This document shows positions 1 to 7,193 of a DNA stretch of 64,000 bases, piece by piece. Made by a program: the position numbers and the translations under genes. This DNA is from Natronosalvus hydrolyticus. Lineage in GTDB: Archaea; Halobacteriota; Halobacteria; Halobacteriales; Natrialbaceae. Below the pieces are notes generated by a model, which did no database searches, was not told the DNA's origin, and saw only the letters and a list, made by a program, of their open reading frames with translations. The DNA is taken from positions 1 through 64,000 of the forward strand of contig JAOPJZ010000012.1 of NCBI GenBank assembly GCA_025517525.1, read 5' to 3'. Position 1 is the first letter of the stretch; each line of letters begins with the position of its first letter.

Positions 1-50
1 CGAAGAATTATCTTGGCAAGCGTGGTTTGGTCAGTCAGCAGAATTTCCAT
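1..50 (-). CDS. possible 5' end of a gene leaving the window
   Basis: Reading leftwards from an ATG at 50, the frame stays open to the window edge and would encode MEILLTDQTTLAKIILR. Seventeen codons are too few to identify a family. I see no TATA box at the usual 25-base distance, so this may be chance. The rest of the stretch up to base 312 shows no gene that I can support. Confidence 0.2.
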   Translation of the reverse strand, partial: MEILLTDQTTLAKIIL

Positions 51-312
51 AGGTGAATAAAGAGCGCGAATGTGGAATGAGAGTCTGGACGATTTGCGAC
101 GAGGGGGCCACTCAGCACCGATGACGCACACAACAACTACCGTTTTTGCTCTATTGGTGATCGGCAGTCACTACCCCGGTGGCTTGCGCTGGATCCGGCA
201 TGACTGATTCTGGAGTGAAATAGCGATTTCCATGAAAAGCACGCGGTAGAGTCTGTCTATGGCAATTTCACTAAGAGGAGCAGCTAAGAGGTTGAGAGTT
301 GATTAGTATGGC

Positions 313-759
313 ATGGACGATGACGTGGGCGGCGAAGAAACAGGCGGTACCACACAGGTTAACGATGGGCGGCCAGATCCAGCACCGCTCCCTGACGAAC
401 TTCTTCGGATGGATTCCGAGTTCGCCGTCCTTTCGCATCCGCGCAGACGGTATCTGCTCTATACGCTCACCGAGAACCCCACATGGACACTCCGCGATCT
501 GGCCACGAAGGTCGCCGCATGGGAGTTGGACATCCACGAAGAGACGGTCAAATCTAAGCAACGCGATCAGGTGTACGTCTCACTCATGCACGCGCACGTC
601 CCGAGGCTGGTCGACCACGACGTTATTACCTTTGATCGAGAGAGCGAGATTATCTCGAAGGCCCAGTTTGCCGACCAAATTTTAAAGGTATTAGCTGGCA
701 TGGGGGGGAGTGTCGATAGCAATCTGCAGTCGCATGCAGAAAGAGGGTATCATGAGTGA
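313..759 (+). CDS. DUF7344-type winged-helix regulator
   Basis: This 148-residue soluble protein has the haloarchaeal wHTH signature: FAVLSHPRRRYLLYTL near residues 37-52, followed by a helix-turn-helix and ending in FADQILKVL. In the family, this ArsR-like fold is presumed to bind DNA; no ligand is known. The stop codon lies 8 bases inside the next gene, which encodes a HalOD1 protein, so the two are probably translated together. The same pair recurs at 33684-34320. Function beyond probable transcriptional control is inference. Confidence 0.82.
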   Translation: MDDDVGGEETGGTTQVNDGRPDPAPLPDELLRMDSEFAVLSHPRRRYLLYTLTENPTWTLRDLATKVAAWELDIHEETVKSKQRDQVYVSLMHAHVPRLVDHDVITFDRESEIISKAQFADQILKVLAGMGGSVDSNLQSHAERGYHE

Positions 760-1096
760 CAGGGAAGATACAGCTACAACCGTGAAGACGGTACACGAAG
801 GCGATTGGCCGATGGCAGATGTACAAGCACACTACGACCACGACGGGGAGCAGGATTTGACCACGACGATTATTTTCGCCGTTGCCGACGCCGAAGGGGT
901 CGAGCCACCGGAGATCAAAACCCCGCCCTTGTATGACTACGTGGATACGGTCGCAGTCGAAGAGGCGCTGTTCGGCCCGGCAGCCCGCCGTCAGAACCAC
1001 ACTGGAACCGAAGAACTCATGTTTTCGTATCGTGGCCACGAAATCACGGTCAGAAGTGATGGCTGGGTGTTTGTGCAGACAACCGGTGACTCCTGA
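752..1096 (+). CDS. HalOD1 output-domain protein
   Basis: A 114-residue protein starting at the ATG at 752, inside the end of the wHTH gene. The centre and C-terminus match the HalOD1 pattern: TIIFAVADAEGV, then PPLYDYVD, then FSYRGHEITVRSDGWVFV. HalOD1 is a small haloarchaeal domain usually found as a stand-alone protein or attached to signalling domains; its biochemical role is unknown. The overlapping start and the recurring wHTH partner suggest that the two proteins act together, possibly as regulator and modulator (inference). Confidence 0.85.
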   Translation: MSDREDTATTVKTVHEGDWPMADVQAHYDHDGEQDLTTTIIFAVADAEGVEPPEIKTPPLYDYVDTVAVEEALFGPAARRQNHTGTEELMFSYRGHEITVRSDGWVFVQTTGDS

Positions 1097-1117
1097 GAAG
1101 TCCTCTTCTGGATGAGG

Positions 1118-1557
1118 CAGAGCCCAGTGAACTACCCCACCCTACCGCGCTCGGGCTTACTCAGCCCTCGCTTGTTGAGGGTGAGGCTTCCTGTTTCTGT
1201 GTCGGAACTTGCAGGAACAGATCCCACAGCGTCCACGAGAACAAAGTTCTCGTGCGGCCCATCAGAACTCAAAGAGTTCTGAGGACGGTTCCAGACTCCG
1301 CAGGCGATTTCCCTTGACAGGCGGTTCGGAGTGTCACACTCCTACCGGATGGACACTCGGCCACAACCGCCGTTGCACGCTTTTTGTCGCGTTTGAACAA
1401 CGGCGCAAGCGTGGCGAGCATCGTACTAACCGCTCGAACCGCTTGGGTAGTAAAAGTGCTGATGCAGCTGTGAGAGACTCGTTCGGGGGCTGTATCCCCT
1501 CCCTGCTCGCGTCGAAGACGCTCGCTGAGGAAGGGGGCTTAGCGCCCTCTCTTTCAG
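1118..1557 (-). mobile_element. relic of an IS605-group (TnpB-type) element, 3' end with hairpins
   Basis: On the minus strand the segment reads like the tail of a haloarchaeal TnpB gene (VDAVGSVPASSDTETGS around 1190-1240) and finishes with a GGGGTAGTTCACT-type right end near 1123-1135. No TnpB catalytic core remains. Three perfect hairpins lie at 1234-1254 (9 bp, triloop), 1263-1281 (8 bp, triloop) and 1328-1342 (7 bp, 1-base loop). In live elements this region encodes the guide (omega/sot) RNA scaffold, so a residual structured RNA is possible. The left limit, next to the pseudogene, is uncertain. Confidence 0.45.
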
Positions 1558-2343
1558 CTAAATCACGTTTCCGAGGTTTTCAGTGGCCGTTTTCGAGAGA
1601 TTCACGTTCTTGTCTGAGATGGTGACCGGCCCATCAGCAACGTCCTCGATCAGCGCTGCCAGGTCGTCGAGATACGCACGCGAACGCTCTTCTTTGAATT
1701 TGAGTATCGATCCATGGGCATGGGCGGGGTTCTCGAGATGGCAGACGACGAACAGTCGGCGTACGTCAGCAGGTGCATCAGTGAGGTAGTCGGGGAGCTC
1801 GAGACGATCGTCAGTTTTCGAACCGACCGGTGCACCGAGGATAGCGAGCACGCGACCGATTACGGTTCCGTGGGTGGCCGGACGAACCTCGTCGGCGCGA
1901 CCGTCGCGATCGGTGACCAGGCGGTGCTCGATGTCGGCCAGTTTCAGGGCGTCGATCACGTGTGAATCTTCGCCTCGGTGGTTGAGCGCGAACCACGAGC
2001 GATAGTCTCGAGCGGCAATCAATCCACCTGAAAAAACGTTGGCCACCAGGGCGTTCAACGCGGCGAACTGCGAGTCGTCGTAGGTGACGTTCAACCAGCC
2101 CTTTTTGCGAGCTACCTCGAGACAGCGAACTGCGTCGGGTTTTCCGCCGTCGTCGATCCAGGTGCGAAGCCTCGAGCGAGGTAACTCGAGGGCGCTCGCC
2201 GTGGCCCCTGATTTGACCCCGTGTTTGCTCGCGTACTGGGTGGCCTCCCGGTACTGTTGGACGGCTTTTCAGGCGTCGGAATAGGCCCCGCCGTCGAAGG
2301 TGCGCGCGAGCGTTTCGTCAGTCACGAACACGGGGTTTGTCAT
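1558..2343 (-). pseudogene. conserved haloarchaeal protein of unknown function, broken by one TGA
   Basis: Translating from the ATG at 2343 gives MTNPVFVTDETLARTFDGGAYSDA, then TGA at 2271-2269, then the same frame continues uninterrupted to 1558 (KAVQQYREATQYASKHGV, later LPRSRLRTWIDDGG and NVTYDDSQFAALNALVANVF). As I recall the family, the stop position is normally Trp, so TGG has become TGA. The N-terminal half resembles a helix-turn-helix. The C-terminal half (LPDYLTDAPADVRRLFV) loosely recalls a LAGLIDADG-like fold, but I would not assert it. The downstream part could still be made from an internal start such as the ATG at 2094. Confidence 0.7.
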
Positions 2344-2688
2344 AGTGTTACTCACCGTGTGGGCGAAAGAGGTGTGTTTCGGTCTCGAGGTGGAAATTTG
2401 GAAATCGGCAGACAGCGCGGCTTCAAGCGGTCGCTGTAGGGCTTCCGTCAGACGCTGATTATCAGTTTTGAAAGCCAATCAGGTCTGGTGACAGTCTTTT
2501 CTTCGGGGGTGGCCGATGTGTTTATTAGGGAGTACTGAGGCCACACTATCAGCATCGGGTGCAACGGAAGAGACAAAAGTGACGGTTCGGGTGTGCGTGG
2601 GTGCATCCCCCTACCCGGCCCCGTCGGTTCGGGATTCGCGCCCCGGCAAATAAGTCTTCTCACCGTTCACAGGTGCTGTGATTCGACA
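2344..2688. promoter_or_regulatory. intergenic region with probable pilin promoter
   Basis: No gene is visible here. An AAATAAG box at about 2648-2654 lies 35-40 bases before the first pilin start, a plausible TATA box with a short leader. A TTTATTAGGG stretch near 2520 is a second AT-rich candidate. The remainder is ordinary GC-rich DNA. Confidence 0.4.
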
Positions 2689-3072
2689 ATGCAAATGGAA
2701 AGCAAAATTCAAACCGAAGACGAATTGTCCAGCCGGGCGGTATCGCCGGTCATTGGGGTTATCCTGATGGTTGCGATTACTGTAATTCTGGCTGCTGTGA
2801 TTGCGGCGTTTGTGCTTGATCTTGGACAGAGTTCTGGTGCAAATCCGTCGGCGGGCTATACAATTGACGGTGATGGTACAGATACTACCATTCAAATCAC
2901 CAGCATTGACAGATTAGATCAGATTGGCGCCTTTTGTGATGACCGCAGTAGCATGACTCTGGAAGATGCGGAAGTTGGCGAAACCTATGACGTATCTGGT
3001 GATTGTGGTGATGACCCTCAGGGCTCAGTTACTGTAATCGGGGAGTATGATGGTAGTGAAGCAACTCTCTAA
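2689..3072 (+). CDS. type IV pilin, PilA-like (first of a tandem pair)
   Basis: A 127-residue secreted pilin. It has a short charged N-terminus, then R|AVSPVIGVILMVAITVI at about residues 16-32, the class III prepilin signature of haloarchaeal PilA proteins (Pilin_N/DUF1628). PibD-type peptidase would cut just before AVSPV, leaving a 20-residue hydrophobic assembly helix (to FVLDLGQ). The C-terminal domain is short, acidic and Cys-containing (CDD near 77, CGDD near 101). The ATG at 2689 is used because earlier codons in this frame are in the promoter. The neighbouring gene starts 3 bases later and shares the helix. Role: surface adhesion pili. Confidence 0.88.
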   Translation: MQMESKIQTEDELSSRAVSPVIGVILMVAITVILAAVIAAFVLDLGQSSGANPSAGYTIDGDGTDTTIQITSIDRLDQIGAFCDDRSSMTLEDAEVGETYDVSGDCGDDPQGSVTVIGEYDGSEATL

Positions 3073-3075
3073 ACA

Positions 3076-3486
3076 ATGAGAATGAAAAGTAAAATACCCT
3101 CAGAAGAGTCAACAAATGAAAGAGCAGTGTCACCAGTTATTGGTGTTATTCTCATGGTTGCCATCACTGTGATCCTGGCAGCAGTGATCGCAGCATTTGT
3201 TCTTGACCTGGGTCAAAGCTCTGGCGCAAATCCATCTGCTGGGTTCACATATGATCAATCCAATAATGAGACGACAGTTCAATTAAACACAGTTGATCGA
3301 GTGGATTCAGTAACCTTCCGTGTTGCTGGTGACTGCGATACTAGCGGTGCTGATGTCGGAGAGGATACCAACCCTCAAGTTGGAGACACATGGACGTTTT
3401 CACCAAATAATTCCAGCAGCCAATCTTGCGATCCAGGAGACATCACAATTGTGGGAGAATATGATGGGAACGAAGCCACGTTGTGA
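3076..3486 (+). CDS. type IV pilin, PilA-like (second of a tandem pair)
   Basis: A 136-residue paralogue of the upstream pilin. The segment from RAVSPVIGVILMV through LGQSSGANPSAG is identical in protein sequence to the first copy, while the DNA differs at many third positions (for example TCACCAGTTATTGGTGTT against TCGCCGGTCATTGGGGTT) and the C-terminal domains have diverged. Both end in the pattern GEYDG.EATL. The intergenic gap is 3 bases, so they form one operon. Codon use here is AT-richer than in the first copy, which suggests an old duplication or separate acquisition. Confidence 0.88.
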   Translation: MRMKSKIPSEESTNERAVSPVIGVILMVAITVILAAVIAAFVLDLGQSSGANPSAGFTYDQSNNETTVQLNTVDRVDSVTFRVAGDCDTSGADVGEDTNPQVGDTWTFSPNNSSSQSCDPGDITIVGEYDGNEATL

Positions 3487-3672
3487 TCTGAAAATCTAAC
3501 AACATCATTATATACGCTTTTGATAAGGTGGTAGTGCAGAAGGAAGACACCTACTAGTTAGGTGTTATTGTTTCGTCCCATTGTCTGGTCTTCTAATTGA
3601 TTAGGAAAATTTACGATAATCACCCGAATCTCGGAACACACCGTCCGAAAACACCTAAATCTCGAACGTAAT

Positions 3673-3688
3673 CGGCCCGATCGGGCCG
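3673..3688. repeat. 16-bp perfect palindrome
   Basis: CGGCCCGATCGGGCCG is its own reverse complement. It lies 57 bases before the long dyad at 3745-3812 in the 382-base gene-free stretch between the pilins and the recombinase pseudogene. It could be a terminator-like hairpin or a protein-binding site; nothing decides between them. Confidence 0.5.
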
Positions 3689-3744
3689 CCCATCCCAACC
3701 AAAACACTCACTACCCACCGGGTTGCCGTCCGGCATACTACTCT

Positions 3745-3812
3745 GTTACGCGTCAATGTGGGTGTCGAACCGGACAACCGCTATCGGTTCGACACCCACA
3801 TTCGGGCGTAAC
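3745..3812. repeat. 68-bp dyad before the recombinase pseudogene
   Basis: Two perfect 18-bp arms, AATGTGGGTGTCGAACCG (3755-3772) and CGGTTCGACACCCACATT (3785-3802), flank a 12-base spacer. Outside them, at equal 4-base distances, lie GTTACG (3745-3750) and CGTAAC (3807-3812). The symmetry and the position 57 bases upstream of a tyrosine recombinase gene fit a recombination core site or an operator for a dimeric protein (inference). Confidence 0.7.
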
Positions 3813-3868
3813 GAACCAGTACGCACATCCCGGACAAGAATTGCAAGCAACACCGAAACCGAGACGAC

Positions 3869-4422
3869 ATGAAGGTCTGGCTCAGCCAGATCGAAGTTGC
3901 ACAGCTCCTCGAGTCCGCTTCCAATACTCAACAGCGACTTGCCTACTCGTTAGATGCTCGCTCTGGGCTCCAGTCACACGAAAATCTCGAGGTATCCCCG
4001 GAAGACGTCGTCGACACCGATGCCGGAACGATGCTTCGAGTGTGGCACGGGAAAGGCGACAAGTTCCGCGAGACGCCGGTTCCGCGTGATCTGGCGACCA
4101 CAATTCGAACCGTGGCCGACGTTCGGGACGCCTCGAGCGAGCAACCGTTGCTCGAGATCTCGTCCACCAGGTCACTCCGGCGGTGGCTCAGTGGGACCGC
4201 AAGCCAGCTGCACCAGGAGACTGACGACGACGGCTGGCTGTATCTCGGGATGCACGATCTTGGAGGACATGGGCAACCTCCCTGGCGAGCAACGACGCCG
4301 ATCCACTCCTGGTGATCGACTGGGGTGGGTGGAACGATTTAGAGACGTTCCTCAATCACTATCGTGGGACGTATTCTCCGGAAGCCCAACAGCGAGAGCG
4401 TGAAAAGGTGAGATGGCTGTAG
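3869..4422 (+). pseudogene. tyrosine recombinase/integrase, frameshifted
   Basis: The N-terminal part reads as the catalytic core of a phage-type integrase: LDARSGLQSHENLEV holds the first Arg, HGKGDKFRETPVPRDL the beta-hairpin Lys, and LGMHDL starts the HxLRR box. At about 4262-4268 one base is missing. Restoring it gives HDLxxTWATSLASNDADP, then WGGWNDLETFLNHYRGTY with the late His/Trp and the Tyr nucleophile, ending at TAG 4422. The SAM-like N-terminal domain is absent or very short. Either the gene is dead or there is a sequencing error at this one base. It belongs to the mobile debris next to tRNA-Pro. Confidence 0.8.
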
Positions 4423-4503
4423 CCTTATAACAGTCCCTGTGGAATCGTCGGTAGTTTTGAATGAGAATGAAATTACGTCTCTATCGACAGATTCAAGCAA
4501 AGT

Positions 4504-5259
4504 TTATTTCTCAGCCCAAGTCCAAAATTCCGTTATTGTACTATAATCTTCACCGAACCCACTATTCCACCGATGTAGCCTATTGTGGCATGGTTTACAG
4601 AGGGTTGCACCATTTTGGATCTCGTTATCGCCTCCTGAGTCAATAGGAATAATATGATGAACGTGAAGTTCAGAACCAGAGCTGCATTTAATACATTGGT
4701 GGTCATCTCGTCGACGAATTTTAGTTTTTTGTGACTCAGAAAAACGATTCTTCCGGCGTTTTTCAACACCCTCTGGAAGAACAACACTCTGTGTTTGTTC
4801 TTGCCACTGAAATTTGCCCGGATAACCACTAGAACAACCGATTGCATCAGCTATCAAATCACTTCGCAAATCAGATTCCAATGTCTCTTTGAGAGCAATG
4901 ATTTGTGATTTGCTTGTGTCTTCGGTTTCGCTAACATGGCCCAATATATCACGTAACTGTTCAACAATTTCATTTCGAAGTCTGTCCCGTGTTCCTTTGA
5001 TCTCTTCTTCTGCATCAGCTAACTCATTTTGAATCCGAGCACGTTGTGCTTTCACTTGTTCGAGGGTGTCCGGCGAATCGAGTTGTAAGTCATCTACGTT
5101 TACGCCCTCTCTATATGCTTGCAACTTTCGGTAGGTTATCCTACTAATGGATGAATCTTCCATGTTTGGTGCCCGTTTGATGCCCCGATAAATTGACTCA
5201 ACTGCTCGTAACTCTTCCAAGTCACGAAATATCTTTTTCCGCGATCTATCAATATCCAC
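4504..5259 (-). CDS. HNH endonuclease with long coiled-coil N-terminus
   Basis: A 251-residue protein. Residues 1-140 are charged and helical, with heptad-like runs around 70-100. The C-terminus carries a complete HNH finger: CIKC, then HVHHIIPIDSGG with the paired histidines, an Asn in NEIQNGATL, and CKPCHNRLH. The two CxxC knuckles bind zinc and the His-His-Asn/His set is catalytic in the family. It could be a homing or restriction-type nuclease of a former integrated element. The gene and flanks are AT-rich compared with the core genes, suggesting transfer. Substrate unknown. Confidence 0.8.
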   Translation of the reverse strand: MDIDRSRKKIFRDLEELRAVESIYRGIKRAPNMEDSSISRITYRKLQAYREGVNVDDLQLDSPDTLEQVKAQRARIQNELADAEEEIKGTRDRLRNEIVEQLRDILGHVSETEDTSKSQIIALKETLESDLRSDLIADAIGCSSGYPGKFQWQEQTQSVVLPEGVEKRRKNRFSESQKTKIRRRDDHQCIKCSSGSELHVHHIIPIDSGGDNEIQNGATLCKPCHNRLHRWNSGFGEDYSTITEFWTWAEK

Positions 5260-5356
5260 TGTTGCTTCTATCTAATTCACCACTATTGCACTTTACGGGT
5301 GGTGCTGGCTCACCTCCCCACTATACTTAATTGGAATGAACAAGGACAGAAGAGAG

Positions 5357-5542
5357 TTAGATGTCGATCTTATCAACAAGCGTAATCTTCCATTCTTTCT
5401 CGTCGACGTGTCGAATATGTGTATGGTGCTCACCCTCCAGTTTCCCATCCTCATCTAACAACTCCTCGAGACGAAGGTCGTCTTTGGGGAGCGTGACACC
5501 GGCTGAGTTCTGATCGAGCTGGCGTACTTTGTTCAATGCCAT
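5357..5542 (-). CDS. AbrB/SpoVT-like small DNA-binding protein
   Basis: A 61-residue protein starting at the ATG at 5542. VRQLDQNSAGVTLPKDDL at the N-terminus is the swapped-hairpin AbrB pattern common in small haloarchaeal regulators, followed by an acidic tail ending WKITLVDKIDI. A longer frame upstream to 5617 exists but would read through a different gene remnant, so the shorter start is preferred. Such proteins bind DNA as dimers and may act as antitoxins or global regulators; no toxin partner is seen here. Confidence 0.65.
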   Translation of the reverse strand: MALNKVRQLDQNSAGVTLPKDDLRLEELLDEDGKLEGEHHTHIRHVDEKEWKITLVDKIDI

Positions 5543-5751
5543 GGATGGCGGGCAACCCGCCTTGGCATAAACTTGCTGACAGTCTGCTTTGTAAAGGGAT
5601 AGCCAAGGTTTCGCCAAGGGAATCCCGAGCTTTTCGAGCGATGGGCGCGGTCACGATCGTCACCGAACACCCGCCCGAATCGGTCGCTAACGTGGGCTCC
5701 ACAGTGTCGGCATGTGCTGTCTGCTGAGTGTGTGAATAATTCAGCAGACAT
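5533..5751 (-). pseudogene. zinc-finger (DUF7563-like) fragment
   Basis: The first 38 residues carry STCRHCGAHVSDRFGRVFGD, which resembles a small haloarchaeal zinc-ribbon family. The family normally supplies a second CxxC knuckle soon after; here the frame diverges into SKSSGFPWRNLG without it. The frame then overlaps the start of the AbrB-like gene by 10 bases. I read it as a truncated or frameshifted relic, though a functional 72-residue peptide cannot be excluded. Confidence 0.4.
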
Positions 5752-5829
5752 AACTACACCTCCAGATGCCGTTTTCGGCTGTCTGACCTACTCGAGAGTG
5801 TCGGGGATGGAAAGACAGTAAATATTGAG

Positions 5830-5900
5830 TGGGACCGCCGAGAGTCGAACTCGAGTCCTACGGACCCCATCCGCAGAGGATACCACTACCCCACGGTCCC
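5830..5900 (-). tRNA. tRNA-Pro(GGG)
   Basis: The reverse complement folds as a cloverleaf: acceptor GGGACCG/CGGTCCC with discriminator A, D-arm GGGGTAGTGGTATCC, anticodon stem TGCGG/CCGTA around loop ATGGGGT (anticodon GGG), and T-arm TCGAG-TTCGACT-CTCGG. No intron is visible. Its 3' end faces the recombinase, HNH and AbrB cluster, the usual geometry for an element integrated at a tRNA. I could not find a second copy of the 3' end to the left. Confidence 0.92.
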
Positions 5901-5947
5901 GCATTTGCATCGAGGCCGGTCGGTCGTTTAAGCGTGTCGTTTCTCGA

Positions 5948-7012
5948 TTACGAACGCGGTACGACGAGGTCGCCCTCGTCTCGAATCGCCAGGCTCGCCA
6001 CCGCATCGTTTTCGTAGGTCGTGGGTGCCCGCCAGCCGAGGACGTACCCGTCGTGTGGAGCCTCGAGCGACTCGCGAACCGTCCCGTGGGGGGAGACGAT
6101 GTCGGCTATCGCGTCGCCCGCCTCGAACGGGACCCCCGTCTCGACCTGTGGCCGACAGAAGCCAGCCACGGAAGCCCGTGGACCGACAAACCGTCGCACG
6201 GGATACGATACCGGCGACTCGAGTGTCGTGGTCTCGCCTTGCACCACGGCCGGCATCTCCGGCAGCATCTCGAGGTGGACCATCGCTCCATAGACGCCCG
6301 CCACGCCCGCTGCCCGATAGGGATCTTCGATTGCGTGGTGGCTCCCGAGTTCGAACGTTAGCGCGGGAATCCCTGCCTCGTTCAACACCGCGCCGGCGTT
6401 CGACCGGTGTAAGTTGCGGTCTGCGTACTCGGTCGCGGGATATTCGTTGACCATCGGCAGCGCCGTGGCTCGAGCGAAATCCTCGAGTCTCGCTGCGAGC
6501 GCCGTTGCTTCAGACTCCGTGCGGGCCTCGCCGTAGAGAACGCGGTCTCGAATGACGAACGGTTCCGATCCAACCTGTGCGGTGTGTAGATCGAGCAAGG
6601 CATCGGCTGACTCGACAATGGTCTCGTACAGTCGCTCGTCGATCAGTTCCTGCACCCGGCGACCGGTGCTGTCGCCGGCATCGGTCGCTGGAAAGAACCG
6701 GTTTGGGTCGTCGTCGTGATAGTACGAGTGTCGATTCGTCCGTCGAATCCCGGCCGGGTTACACATCGGCATGCAGACGACCGTTCCGGAAAGGCCCTCG
6801 GGGACGCTCGAGCCGAGTACGTCCTGGACGGCAGCGATGCCCGTCGATTCGTTCCCGTGGACGCCGCCGGTCACCCACAGCGTCGGGCCTGTTTGCTCGC
6901 CACACGCGATGGTAACGGGAAGCCGTTCGCTCCCGCCCGTTGGCAGGTCCGTCACCTCGAGATACCCGTGCTCGAGTTCCCCAGGCTCCGCAGTAGCAGT
7001 TCCAATTTGCAT
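5948..7012 (-). CDS. succinylglutamate desuccinylase/aspartoacylase-family protein (M14)
   Basis: A 354-residue zinc hydrolase. GGVHGNESTG near residues 49-58 supplies the HxxE zinc pair and LLDLHTAQVG further on supplies the second His, as in AstE/AspA carboxypeptidase-like enzymes that remove acyl groups from amino acids. A C-terminal beta domain (EAGDAIADIVSP) resembles the lipoyl-like cap of this subgroup. The start at 7012 (MQIGTATAEPG) is chosen over 7039 because the nine extra residues look untranslated. Substrate cannot be read from sequence. Confidence 0.85.
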   Translation of the reverse strand: MQIGTATAEPGELEHGYLEVTDLPTGGSERLPVTIACGEQTGPTLWVTGGVHGNESTGIAAVQDVLGSSVPEGLSGTVVCMPMCNPAGIRRTNRHSYYHDDDPNRFFPATDAGDSTGRRVQELIDERLYETIVESADALLDLHTAQVGSEPFVIRDRVLYGEARTESEATALAARLEDFARATALPMVNEYPATEYADRNLHRSNAGAVLNEAGIPALTFELGSHHAIEDPYRAAGVAGVYGAMVHLEMLPEMPAVVQGETTTLESPVSYPVRRFVGPRASVAGFCRPQVETGVPFEAGDAIADIVSPHGTVRESLEAPHDGYVLGWRAPTTYENDAVASLAIRDEGDLVVPRS

Positions 7013-7193
7013 ACGCTCGGTCTCGAGTGAGCCGACCAAAAGCTACCGACTCGGGCCGAACGTGCAGTCATTTCAATTATAGCAGCCTGCTATTGATACA
7101 TAAATAATAGCGTCTTGATCTTCATATTGTAGCTAAACCAACAAACGCCCCGAACTTCGTCACCGTTTTGCAGGCCAGCACCAAGGAACGGGT

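Noticed and set aside
2269..2271. TGA read as selenocysteine
   Set aside because: Haloarchaea lack the selenocysteine system as far as known, the position is Trp in the family as I recall it, and no SECIS-like element stands out.
3745..3812. tRNA-like structure
   Set aside because: GGTTCGAC resembles a T-loop, but no acceptor, D-arm or anticodon arm is formed; the sequence is simply a dyad.
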